Under the pieces are notes generated by a model. The model worked only from the letters and a program-made list of their open reading frames with translations. It had not been told where the DNA came from and made no database searches. The position numbers and the translations under genes are program-made. Below, piece by piece: positions 1 through 7,095 of a DNA stretch of 10,334 nt. The stretch's first letter is position 1, and each line of letters begins with the position of its first letter. The stretch lies in contig QFNN01000108.1 of assembly GCA_003240855.1 (NCBI GenBank), forward strand, positions 1 through 10,334, in the 5' to 3' direction. This stretch comes from Sphingomonas sanxanigenens. Its GTDB lineage: Bacteria > Pseudomonadota > Alphaproteobacteria > Sphingomonadales > Sphingomonadaceae.

Positions 1-44
1 CGATGCCGGGCATTCTGGATTGCTTCGCTATGCTCGCAATGACG
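1..44. repeat. Right arm and part of the loop of a palindromic repeat doublet (copy A), cut by the window edge
   Basis: Bases 15-44 are a 30-base arm identical at every position to the arm at 421-450 and 28/30 identical to the arm at 7057-7086. Bases 1-13 (cgatgccgggcat) match the loop of the doublet at 7010-7086 (cgatgcccggcat) with one change, so the left arm of this copy should lie just outside the window. Each arm starts CTGGATTGCTTCGCT, has a variable dinucleotide, and ends GCTCGCAATGACG. The arm ends 14 bases before the nuclease ATG. Confidence 0.85.
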
Positions 45-58
45 GGGTGGGGTGAGTG

Positions 59-361
59 ATGGTGCGCGAGAGGTCGCCTGCCGTTTACATCGTGGCGAGT
101 GGGCGCAACGGGACGCTGTATACTGGTGTGACTTCAGGCTTGCCGCAGCGTGCGTGGCAACACCGCGAAGGCGCAGTTGACGGATTTACGCGGCGCTACG
201 GGTGCAAGGCGCTGGTCTGGTATGAAATGGCGTATGATATGGAATCCGCGATCGGTCGCGAGAAACAGATCAAGGCCGGATCGCGCGCGAAGAAGCTGGC
301 GCTGATCGAGGCGCTGAATCCGGGTTGGGATGATCTTTACGAGGGAATCGCGCATGGCTGA
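59..361 (+). CDS. Small GIY-YIG domain nuclease, single-domain type
   Basis: A predicted DNA endonuclease of about 100 residues made of one GIY-YIG domain and nothing else. Numbered from the ATG at 59, the GIY-equivalent is VYI with Tyr10, the YIG-equivalent is YTG with Tyr21, followed by Arg31 and His35 in QRAWQHREG, the metal-binding Glu68 in IGREKQIK, and Asn87 in LNPGW. All residues expected for catalysis are therefore present and the gene looks intact. The C-terminal REKQIK..RAKKLALIEALNP..DDLY pattern is typical of the short bacterial family related to YhbQ. A GTG at 56 is an alternative start; the G-rich stretch at 49-54 can serve as ribosome binding site for either. The biological role of this small family is poorly known: repair, recombination and mobile-element roles have been considered. 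Here it lies between inverted copies of a 30-base repeat arm (15-44 and 372-401), suggesting a cassette. Confidence 0.9.
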   Translation: MVRERSPAVYIVASGRNGTLYTGVTSGLPQRAWQHREGAVDGFTRRYGCKALVWYEMAYDMESAIGREKQIKAGSRAKKLALIEALNPGWDDLYEGIAHG

Positions 362-371
362 TCGGGCTGAT

Positions 372-450
372 CGTCATTGCGAGCGCAGCGAAGCAATCCA
401 GTGCTGCGTCAGCCATCGTTCTGGATTGCTTCGCTATGCTCGCAATGACG
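372..450. repeat. Palindromic repeat doublet (copy B) between the nuclease gene and the epimerase gene
   Basis: Left arm 372-401 and right arm 421-450 are inverted copies matching at 28 of 30 positions, separated by a 19-base spacer (402-420). The only differences fall in the central dinucleotide of the arm. A transcript could fold into a long hairpin of about 30 base pairs. The right arm is identical to the arm at 15-44. The last base of the repeat (G450) is part of the GGAG ribosome binding site of the following gene, so the element directly abuts a translation start. Confidence 0.9.
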
Positions 451-460
451 GAGATAAAGA

Positions 461-904
461 ATGAAACTCGGTCGTCTGAACCATGTCGGCGTGGCGACGC
501 CTTCGATCGAGGCGTCGATCGCTTTCTATCGCGACGTGATGGGGGCGGAGGTGATCCGCGAGCCGTTCGATCTGCCCGCGCAGGGCGTGAAGGTGTGTTT
601 CGTCGATACGCCGGCGGGGTGGGCCGGGGGGACGACCGGGCCGCAGATCGAGCTGATCGAGCCGCTGGGCGAAAGCTCGCCCATCCGCGCTTTCCTCGAG
701 AAGAATCCGGCCGGCGGGCAGCATCATCTCTGCTATGAAGTGCCCGATATCCATGCGGCCAAGGCGTGGTTCGAGGGCAAGGGCGCGAAGATTCTCGGCG
801 AGCCGCGCATCGGTGCGCACGGGACGCCGATCTTCTTCGTCCATCCCAAGGATATGGGCGGCGTGCTGACCGAGATCATGGAGACGCCCAGGGACGGGCA
901 TTGA
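461..904 (+). CDS. mce: Methylmalonyl-CoA epimerase
   Basis: Converts (S)-methylmalonyl-CoA from propionyl-CoA carboxylase into the (R) form used by methylmalonyl-CoA mutase; cytoplasmic. The 147-residue product has the two-module glyoxalase/VOC fold of the family. Visible metal-ligand candidates are His8 in LNHVGVATPS, Gln62 in PQIELIEPL, one of His88/His89 in GGQHHLCYEV, and Glu138 in VLTEIME, in the order expected from characterised epimerases. Length is normal for the family. The ATG at 461 has a GGAG ribosome binding site at 450-453 with a 7-base gap, and that site overlaps the end of the palindromic repeat at 372-450. It is followed after 96 bases by the crotonase-family gene and then by the mutase, which supports the substrate assignment over other VOC enzymes. 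Confidence 0.93.
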   Translation: MKLGRLNHVGVATPSIEASIAFYRDVMGAEVIREPFDLPAQGVKVCFVDTPAGWAGGTTGPQIELIEPLGESSPIRAFLEKNPAGGQHHLCYEVPDIHAAKAWFEGKGAKILGEPRIGAHGTPIFFVHPKDMGGVLTEIMETPRDGH

Positions 905-1000
905 GATCATGCGGTCCGTTCGCGGCGCGCGGTCGCGACACGCCGGTGCGATACAAGAACGTCCTTCGGCCTGGCCCGGGACAAAAGGTGGAGAGGCGCA

Positions 1001-1789
1001 TTGAGCAACTATGAGATGATCCGGGTCGAGCGGCAGGGCGACGTGCTGGTCGTCACGCTCAACCGGCCCGAGCGGCTGAATGCGGCCCCTCCCCAGATGT
1101 TCGACGAGATCCGCGCGGCGGTGAGCGCGCTGGACGGCGCGCGCGCGGTGTTGTTGGCAGGCGAGGGACGGGCCTTCTGCTCGGGCGCCGACGTCGCATC
1201 GGGCGCGCTGTCGGCCGCGACCGATCCGGGCGAGATGACGTTCAAGGCGCTGACCGCGCATTACAATCCCGCGATGCTGGCGATCGCCGAACTCGACGTG
1301 CCGGTGGTGAGCGCGGTGCGCGGCCCGGCGGCGGGGATCGGGTGCAGCCTCGCGCTCGCCGCCGATTTCTGCGTCGTCGCGCCGTCGGCCTATTTTCTCC
1401 AGGCCTTCGTCAATATCGGGCTGGCGCCCGATGGCGGGGCGAGCTGGTCGCTCCCCCGGCTGATCGGCAAGGCGCGCGCGACCGAGATGATGATGCTGGG
1501 CGAACGCGTGTCGGGCGAGAAGGCGGTCGAATGGGGAATGGCGCACCGGCTGGTCGCCGAGGATGCGCTGGAGGCCGAAGCGCTGGCGCTCGCCACGCGG
1601 CTGGCGGCGGGGCCGACGCGCGCGCTGGGCGCGATGCGGCGGAACATGATGGCGGCGCTTGAAAGCGATTATGGCGCCGCGATGTGGCGCGAGGCCGAGG
1701 CCCAGCGCGAGATGCGCGGCACATATGACGCGCAGGAGGGCGGCATGGCCTTCCTCCAGAAGCGCAAGGCGGAGTTCAAAGGACGTTGA
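1001..1789 (+). CDS. Enoyl-CoA hydratase/isomerase family protein, PaaG-like isomerase type
   Basis: A crotonase-fold acyl-CoA enzyme of 262 residues. Oxyanion-hole elements are GRAFCSGADV (residues 57-65) and GPAAGIG (108-114). Ungapped alignment by eye to rat enoyl-CoA hydratase puts Ser116 where catalytic Glu144 should be and Phe136 where Glu164 should be, so neither hydratase glutamate is kept. Instead Asp144 in GLAPDGGASW sits where PaaG and related isomerases carry their catalytic aspartate. The segments FVNIGLAPDGGASW and LPRLIGKARATEMMMLGE also resemble PaaG (epoxyphenylacetyl-CoA isomerase). I infer isomerase activity on an unidentified acyl-CoA; no phenylacetate genes are nearby. 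The start is TTG at 1001, chosen because GGAG at 990-993 lies 7 bases upstream; ATG at 1016 has no comparable site. The stop is one base before the mutase ATG, so the two are co-transcribed. Confidence 0.85.
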   Translation: MSNYEMIRVERQGDVLVVTLNRPERLNAAPPQMFDEIRAAVSALDGARAVLLAGEGRAFCSGADVASGALSAATDPGEMTFKALTAHYNPAMLAIAELDVPVVSAVRGPAAGIGCSLALAADFCVVAPSAYFLQAFVNIGLAPDGGASWSLPRLIGKARATEMMMLGERVSGEKAVEWGMAHRLVAEDALEAEALALATRLAAGPTRALGAMRRNMMAALESDYGAAMWREAEAQREMRGTYDAQEGGMAFLQKRKAEFKGR

Positions 1790-1790
1790 G

Positions 1791-3938
1791 ATGACCGAGA
1801 AGCCCACTCTCGCCGACTGGCAGGCGCTGGCCGACAAGGAAGTCAAAGGCCGCGACCTGACATGGCATACGCCCGAAGGCATCGCCGTGAAGCCGCTCTA
1901 CACGGCCGATGACGTCGCGGGCGTCGATCCCGGCCTGCCGGGCTTCGCGCCGTTCACGCGCGGGGTGCGCGCGTCCATGTACACGGGGCGGCCGTGGACG
2001 ATCCGCCAATATGCCGGCTTCTCGACCGCCGAGGAATCCAACGCCTTCTATCACCGCAACCTGAAGGCAGGGCAGAAGGGGCTGTCAGTCGCCTTCGATC
2101 TCGCCACGCATCGCGGCTATGACAGCGATCATCCGCGCGTGACGGGCGACGTGGGCAAGGCCGGGGTCGCGATCGACACGATCGACGACATGAAGATCCT
2201 GTTCGACGGCATCCCGCTCGGCGAGATGTCTGTATCGATGACGATGAACGGCGCGGTGATCCCGATCCTCGCTTTCTTCATCGTCGCGGGCGAGGAACAG
2301 GGCGTGCCGCGCGCCCAGCTTGAAGGGACCATCCAGAACGACATCCTCAAGGAGTTCATGGTCCGCAACACCTATATCTACCCGCCCGAGCCGAGCATGC
2401 GGATCATCTCCGACATCTTCGGCTACACATCGCGCGAGATGCCCAAGTTCAACAGCATCTCCATTTCCGGCTATCATATGCAGGAAGCCGGGGCGACGCA
2501 GGTGCAGGAACTGGCCTTCACCATCGCCGACGGCATGGAATATGTGAAATATGGCGTCGCATCGGGGCTTGATATCGACAGGTTCGCGGGGCGGCTGAGC
2601 TTCTTCTTCGCCATCGGCATGAACTTCTTCATGGAAGTGGCGAAGCTGCGCGCGGCGCGCGTGCTGTGGCACCGGGTGATGACGAAGCTGGGCGCCAGGG
2701 ACGAGCGGTCGAAGATGCTGCGCACCCATTGCCAGACTTCGGGCGTCTCGCTGACCGAGCAGGATCCCTATAACAACGTCATCCGCACCACGATCGAGGC
2801 GATGGCGGCGATGCTGGGCGGCACGCAGAGCCTGCACACCAACGCGCTCGACGAGGCGATCGCGCTGCCCACCGATTTCTCGGCCCGCATCGCGCGCAAC
2901 ACGCAGATCGTGATCCAGGAAGAGACGGGGATGACGAAGGTCGTCGATCCGCTCGGCGGCTCCTATTATGTCGAGGCGCTGACCGGGGAACTGGTCGACA
3001 AGGCGTGGGAGATCATCGAGCGCGTCGAGGCCGAAGGCGGCATGGCCAAGGCCGTCGCGGCGGGCTGGCCCAAGGCGATGATCGAGGAAGCCGCCGCCGC
3101 GCGGCAGGCCCGCGTCGACAAGGGCGACGACGTGATCGTCGGCGTCAACAAATATCGCCTGAAGGACGAGGATCCGCTGGAGATCCTCGACGTCGACAAC
3201 GTCAAGGTGCGCGAGGCGCAGATCGCGCGGATCAACAAGGTGAAGGCGTCGCGCGACGAGGCGGCGTGCCAGGCCGCGCTCGATGCGTTGCGCGAAGGGG
3301 CGAAGGGCAAGGGCAACCTGCTTGAACTGGCGGTCGAATGCGCGCGGGCGCGGGCGACGCTGGGCGAAATCTCGTCGGCGATGGAGGATGTGTTCGGCCG
3401 CTACGACACGGTGCCGAAGCCGGTGACGGGCGTTTACGGCGGCGCCTATGCCGGCGACGAGCGCTGGACGCGCGTGATCGACGGCATCGAGGCGTTCGAG
3501 CGGCGCAAGGGGCGCAAGCCGCGCATCCTCGTCGCAAAGATGGGGCAGGACGGGCATGATCGCGGCGCCAATGTGATCGCATCGGCCTATTCGGACATGG
3601 GTTTCGACGTGACGAGCGGGCCGCTGTTCCAGACGCCGAAGGAAACGCTGATCCTCGCGCTGGAGAAGGATGTCGACGTGATCGGCGCGTCGAGCCTCGC
3701 CGCCGGGCACAAGACGCTGATCCCCGAACTGATCCGCCTGCTGCGCGAGGCCGGGCGCGGCGACATCCGCGTGGTGGCCGGCGGCGTCATTCCAGCGCAG
3801 GATTATGAGTTTCTCCGTGCTGCGGGCGTCGCAGGCATCTATGGGCCAGGAAGCAATGTGGTGGAGAGCGCGGCCGACGTCCTCCGCCTCTTGGGCCACA
3901 ACATGCCGCCCGAAGGGCTGGAGGAAGCTGCGGAATGA
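1791..3938 (+). CDS. scpA: Methylmalonyl-CoA mutase, single-chain, adenosylcobalamin-dependent
   Basis: Rearranges (R)-methylmalonyl-CoA to succinyl-CoA, the last step feeding propionyl-CoA into the TCA cycle. The product is 715 residues, the size of homodimeric enzymes such as E. coli Sbm/ScpA and alphaproteobacterial BhbA. The N-terminal substrate barrel contains RQYAGFST, GTIQNDILKEF, YPPEPSMRII and ISISGYHMQEAGA. The C-terminal B12 domain has the DxHxxG motif DGHDRG, with His589 as the predicted lower cobalt ligand, then GASSLAAGH and VVAGGVIP. The ATG at 1791 was chosen because AAAGGA at 1778-1783 lies 7 bases upstream and the product then begins MTEKPTLADW. Longer in-frame starts lie inside the preceding gene and give no mutase-like sequence. 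The 3' end overlaps bioB by four bases. The reactivating G-protein MeaB is not encoded here. Confidence 0.97.
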   Translation: MTEKPTLADWQALADKEVKGRDLTWHTPEGIAVKPLYTADDVAGVDPGLPGFAPFTRGVRASMYTGRPWTIRQYAGFSTAEESNAFYHRNLKAGQKGLSVAFDLATHRGYDSDHPRVTGDVGKAGVAIDTIDDMKILFDGIPLGEMSVSMTMNGAVIPILAFFIVAGEEQGVPRAQLEGTIQNDILKEFMVRNTYIYPPEPSMRIISDIFGYTSREMPKFNSISISGYHMQEAGATQVQELAFTIADGMEYVKYGVASGLDIDRFAGRLSFFFAIGMNFFMEVAKLRAARVLWHRVMTKLGARDERSKMLRTHCQTSGVSLTEQDPYNNVIRTTIEAMAAMLGGTQSLHTNALDEAIALPTDFSARIARNTQIVIQEETGMTKVVDPLGGSYYVEALTGELVDKAWEIIERVEAEGGMAKAVAAGWPKAMIEEAAAARQARVDKGDDVIVGVNKYRLKDEDPLEILDVDNVKVREAQIARINKVKASRDEAACQAALDALREGAKGKGNLLELAVECARARATLGEISSAMEDVFGRYDTVPKPVTGVYGGAYAGDERWTRVIDGIEAFERRKGRKPRILVAKMGQDGHDRGANVIASAYSDMGFDVTSGPLFQTPKETLILALEKDVDVIGASSLAAGHKTLIPELIRLLREAGRGDIRVVAGGVIPAQDYEFLRAAGVAGIYGPGSNVVESAADVLRLLGHNMPPEGLEEAAE

Positions 3939-4930
3939 GCGATTTGCGTAACGACTGGACGCGCGAGGAGATCGCCGCGCTGTTCGACCTGCCCTTCGGC
4001 GAGCTGATGTGGCGCGCGCAGGGCGTGCACCGCCAGTGGCATGCGCCGGACGAAGTGCAGCTCTGCACGCTGCTGAGCATCAAGACCGGCGGCTGCCCGG
4101 AGGATTGCGGCTATTGCTCGCAATCCGCATCGGCGGAAAGCGGCGTGAAGGCGACCAAGCTGATGGACCCGCGCGCGGTGCTGCAAATGGCGGCGCAGGC
4201 GAAGGATGCGGGATCGCAGCGCTTCTGCATGGGCGCGGCCTGGCGCAACCCCAAGGACAAGGACATGCCCGCCATCGTCGAGATGGTGAAGGGCGTGCGG
4301 GCGATGGGCATGGAAACCTGCATGACGCTGGGCATGCTGACGCCCAGTCAGGCCGACATGCTCGCCGACGCGGGGCTCGATTATTACAACCACAATATCG
4401 ACACCAGCCCCGAGCGCTATAACGAGATCATCTCGACCCGGACCTTCGGCGAGCGGCTCGACACGCTGGAGCATGTGCGCAGCGCCGGGATCAACGTGTG
4501 CTGCGGCGGGATCGTCGGCATGGGCGAGACGCGCGGCGACCGGGTGGGCTTCATCCACGCGCTGGCGACGCTGCCGCGCCATCCCGAGAGCGTGCCGGTG
4601 AACGCGCTGGTGCCGGTGAAGGGCACGGTGCTGGGCGACATGCTGGCCGATACGCCGCTGGCGAAGATCGACGAGATCGAGTTCGTGCGCACCGTGGCGG
4701 TCGCGCGCATCACCATGCCGCAGAGCATGGTGCGGCTGTCGGCGGGGCGCGAGAGCATGTCGGAATCGACGCAGGCCCTGTGCTTCATGGCTGGGGCCAA
4801 TTCGATCTTCACCGGCGACAAGCTGCTGACCGCCGCCAATGCCGGCGACGACAGGGATGCGGCGCTGTTCGCCAAGCTGGGACTGAGCCCGCTGGTGGGC
4901 GAGGAACCGGCGCGGGTGGCGGCGGAGTGA
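3935..4930 (+). CDS. bioB: Biotin synthase
   Basis: Radical SAM enzyme that inserts sulfur into dethiobiotin to form biotin. The 331-residue product has the CxxxCxxC cluster motif at Cys54, Cys58 and Cys61 (GGCPEDCGYC). Ligands for the auxiliary [2Fe-2S] cluster are visible as Cys98 (QRFCMGAAWR), Cys129 (METCMTLGML), Cys189 (INVCCGG) and Arg267 (VRLSAGRE). The YNHNIDTSPE and FMAGANSIFTGDKLLT stretches are standard BioB. The ATG at 3935 overlaps the mutase stop in an ATGA, with GAGGAAG at 3921-3927 as ribosome binding site, implying translational coupling. No other biotin genes are in the window. Its place just before the biotin-carrying carboxylase subunit suggests that cofactor supply is matched to that enzyme. 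Confidence 0.97.
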   Translation: MSDLRNDWTREEIAALFDLPFGELMWRAQGVHRQWHAPDEVQLCTLLSIKTGGCPEDCGYCSQSASAESGVKATKLMDPRAVLQMAAQAKDAGSQRFCMGAAWRNPKDKDMPAIVEMVKGVRAMGMETCMTLGMLTPSQADMLADAGLDYYNHNIDTSPERYNEIISTRTFGERLDTLEHVRSAGINVCCGGIVGMGETRGDRVGFIHALATLPRHPESVPVNALVPVKGTVLGDMLADTPLAKIDEIEFVRTVAVARITMPQSMVRLSAGRESMSESTQALCFMAGANSIFTGDKLLTAANAGDDRDAALFAKLGLSPLVGEEPARVAAE

Positions 4931-4962
4931 TTGGCCTCATCAGCAGGCTGCAATGTTCATGG

Positions 4963-4983
4963 ATCCCGGATCAGGTCCGGGAT
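4963..4983. repeat. Short palindrome between bioB and pccA
   Basis: Perfect 8-base arms ATCCCGGA (4963-4970) and TCCGGGAT (4976-4983) flank a TCAGG loop. The longer string GGATCCCGGATCAGGTCCGG continuing into GATGAC resembles a dispersed intergenic repeat widespread in alphaproteobacteria (from memory). It ends 7 bases before the pccA ribosome binding site. It has no T-run, so it is unlikely to be a terminator; it could affect mRNA stability or the dose of the downstream gene. Confidence 0.75.
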
Positions 4984-5002
4984 GACGGTTGAGGGGTCGA
5001 TC

Positions 5003-7003
5003 TTGTTCAAGAAAATCCTGATTGCCAATCGCGGCGAGATTGCCTGCCGCGTCATTCGCACGGCGAAGAAAATGGGGATCGCGACGGTCGCGGTCTATTC
5101 AGACGCTGATGCGCGCAGCCCGCATGTGATGATGGCGGACGAGGCGGTGCGGCTGGGGCCGCCGCCGGCGGCCGAAAGCTATCTGATCGCCGATGCGATC
5201 ATCGCCGCGTGCAAGGCGACGGGCGCCGATGCGGTGCATCCGGGCTATGGCTTCCTGTCGGAGCGGACGAGCTTCGCCGAGGCGCTGGCCGAGGCGGGGA
5301 TCGCGTTCATCGGGCCGCCGCCGGGAGCCATCGCGGCGATGGGCGACAAGATCGAATCGAAGAAGCTCGCCAAGGCGGCGGGGGTGAACGTCGTCCCCGG
5401 CTATCTGGGCGAGATCGCCGACACCGACGCCGCGGTGAAGATCGCGGGCGACATCGGCTATCCGGTGATGATGAAGGCCTCCGCCGGCGGCGGCGGCAAG
5501 GGGATGCGCCTCGCCTGGTCCGAAAAGGACGTGCGCGAGGGCTTCGAGGCGACCAAGCGCGAGGGGCTCAACAGCTTCGGCGACGACCGCGTGTTCATCG
5601 AGAAGTTCATCGAGAGCCCGCGCCACATCGAGATCCAGGTGCTGGGCGACCAGCACGGCAATGTCGTCTATCTCGGCGAGCGCGAATGTTCGATCCAGCG
5701 CCGCCACCAGAAGGTCGTCGAGGAAGCGCCGTCGCCCTTCGTCACGCCCGAGATGCGCAAGGCGATGGGCGAGCAGGCCGTCGCGCTGGCCAAGGCCGTG
5801 GGCTATTTCTCGGCTGGCACGGTCGAGCTGATCGTGTCGGGCGCCGACACCAGCGGCAAGAGCTTCTACTTCCTCGAGATGAACACGCGCCTGCAGGTGG
5901 AGCATCCGGTTACCGAGGCGATCACTGGGCTCGATCTGGTCGAGCAGATGATCCGCGTGGCCGCCGGGCAGCCGCTGGGCTTCACGCAGGACGAGGTGAA
6001 GCTGAACGGCTGGGCGATCGAGAATCGCGTCTATGCCGAGGATCCCTATCGCGGCTTCCTGCCCAGCACGGGGCGGCTGGTGCGCTACACGCCGCCCGAG
6101 ACGGGCGAGCCCGACGGGGAAGCCCCCTATGTCCGCGTCGACGACGGCGTGCGCGAGGGTGGCGAAGTCTCGATCTATTATGATCCGATGATCGCCAAGC
6201 TGATTACCTGGGCGCCGACGCGCGACGAGGCGGCGGATCTGCAGATCGACGCGCTCGATCGCTTCGAGATCGAGGGGCTGGGCCACAATATCGATTTCCT
6301 CTCCGCGCTGATGCAGCATCCGCGCTTCCGCGAGGGCCGGCTGACCACCGGATTCATCGCCGAGGAATATCCTGACGGCTTCCACGGCGCGCCGGCAAGC
6401 GACGAACTGCTGCGCGACCTGTCGGCGATCGCGGCCTTCGCGGCCACGGCCGATGCCGATCGGGCGCGGCGGATCGACGGGCAGCTTGGGCGCAGGCTCG
6501 CGCCGCCGGCAAGCTGGGGCGTGACGATGGGCGGGGCGACCCGGATCGTTTCGATCGACGCCGACGAGATCGTCGTCGACGGCGAGGCGGTCGAGCTGGC
6601 GACGGAATATACGCCGGGCGACCGCATCATCGAGGCCGAGGTCGAAGGGCGCGACCTGGCGGTGCGCGTGGCGAAGGTGCGTGGCGGCTGGAAGCTGACG
6701 ACGCGCGGCGCGAGCCATGTGGCGAAGCTGCTGCCGGGCCATGCCGTCCGTCATGCGGCGCACATGATCGAGAAGGTGCCGCCCGATCTTTCCAAATATC
6801 TCCTTTGCCCGATGCCGGGCCTGCTCGTCGCGCTCAACGTCGGCGCGGGCGACAAGGTGGAGGCGGGCCAGCCGCTCGCCGTCGTCGAAGCGATGAAGAT
6901 GGAGAATATCCTGCGCGCCGAAAAGGCGGGCGTGGTGAAGAGCGTCAACGCCAAGGCCGGCGACAGCCTGGCGGTCGACGCCGTGATCCTGGAGATGGAA
7001 TAA
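5003..7003 (+). CDS. pccA: Propionyl-CoA carboxylase alpha subunit (biotin carboxylase plus biotin carrier)
   Basis: ATP-dependent carboxylation of its own biotin, which the beta subunit then transfers to propionyl-CoA to give (S)-methylmalonyl-CoA. The 666-residue product starts MFKKILIANRGEIACRV, followed by HPGYGFLSE, the ATP-grasp glycine loop KASAGGGGKGMRL, the EMNTRLQVEHPVTE active-site segment and ENRVYAEDP. A linker region follows, and then the C-terminal biotinyl domain VVEAMKMENIL with the biotinylated residue at Lys632. The start is TTG at 5003, because GAGGGG at 4991-4996 is 6 bases upstream and the family normally begins exactly there; an in-frame ATG at 4982 lies inside the hairpin without a ribosome binding site. 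The alpha subunits for acetyl-, propionyl- and methylcrotonyl-CoA are hard to separate by sequence; the epimerase and mutase next door decide for propionyl-CoA. The beta subunit gene is not in the window. Confidence 0.93.
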   Translation: MFKKILIANRGEIACRVIRTAKKMGIATVAVYSDADARSPHVMMADEAVRLGPPPAAESYLIADAIIAACKATGADAVHPGYGFLSERTSFAEALAEAGIAFIGPPPGAIAAMGDKIESKKLAKAAGVNVVPGYLGEIADTDAAVKIAGDIGYPVMMKASAGGGGKGMRLAWSEKDVREGFEATKREGLNSFGDDRVFIEKFIESPRHIEIQVLGDQHGNVVYLGERECSIQRRHQKVVEEAPSPFVTPEMRKAMGEQAVALAKAVGYFSAGTVELIVSGADTSGKSFYFLEMNTRLQVEHPVTEAITGLDLVEQMIRVAAGQPLGFTQDEVKLNGWAIENRVYAEDPYRGFLPSTGRLVRYTPPETGEPDGEAPYVRVDDGVREGGEVSIYYDPMIAKLITWAPTRDEAADLQIDALDRFEIEGLGHNIDFLSALMQHPRFREGRLTTGFIAEEYPDGFHGAPASDELLRDLSAIAAFAATADADRARRIDGQLGRRLAPPASWGVTMGGATRIVSIDADEIVVDGEAVELATEYTPGDRIIEAEVEGRDLAVRVAKVRGGWKLTTRGASHVAKLLPGHAVRHAAHMIEKVPPDLSKYLLCPMPGLLVALNVGAGDKVEAGQPLAVVEAMKMENILRAEKAGVVKSVNAKAGDSLAVDAVILEME

Positions 7004-7009
7004 CCGCAT

Positions 7010-7086
7010 CGTCATCGCGAGCTGAGCGAAGCAATCCAGTCCGATGCCCGGCATCCCTGGATTGCTTCGCTTCGCTCGCAATGACG
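7010..7086. repeat. Palindromic repeat doublet (copy C) downstream of pccA
   Basis: Left arm 7010-7039 and right arm 7057-7086 are inverted copies matching at 27 of 30 positions. The 17-base spacer contains a palindrome of its own, GATGCC-C-GGCATC (7043-7055), so a transcript could form a long hairpin capped by a second stem. This is the same family as the repeats at 1-44 and 372-450. It begins 7 bases after the pccA stop and may protect or end the operon transcript, though no T-run follows. Confidence 0.9.
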
Positions 7087-7095
7087 GGGAAGGGC

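Noticed and set aside
372..450. CRISPR-like array made of the repeated 30-base arms
   Set aside because: Arms are inverted pairs, not evenly spaced direct repeats, and only one spacer-like gap is present; no cas genes.
905..1000. Possible internal promoter between mce and the crotonase-family gene
   Set aside because: No -35/-10 pair with acceptable spacing was found in the 96 bases.
2085..3899. Long minus-strand open frame opposite the mutase (and similar ones opposite pccA, 5099-7099, and opposite mce plus the crotonase-family gene, 434-1882)
   Set aside because: High-GC antisense shadows: His/Arg/Asp-rich composition and no domains, while the sense frames are unambiguous enzymes.
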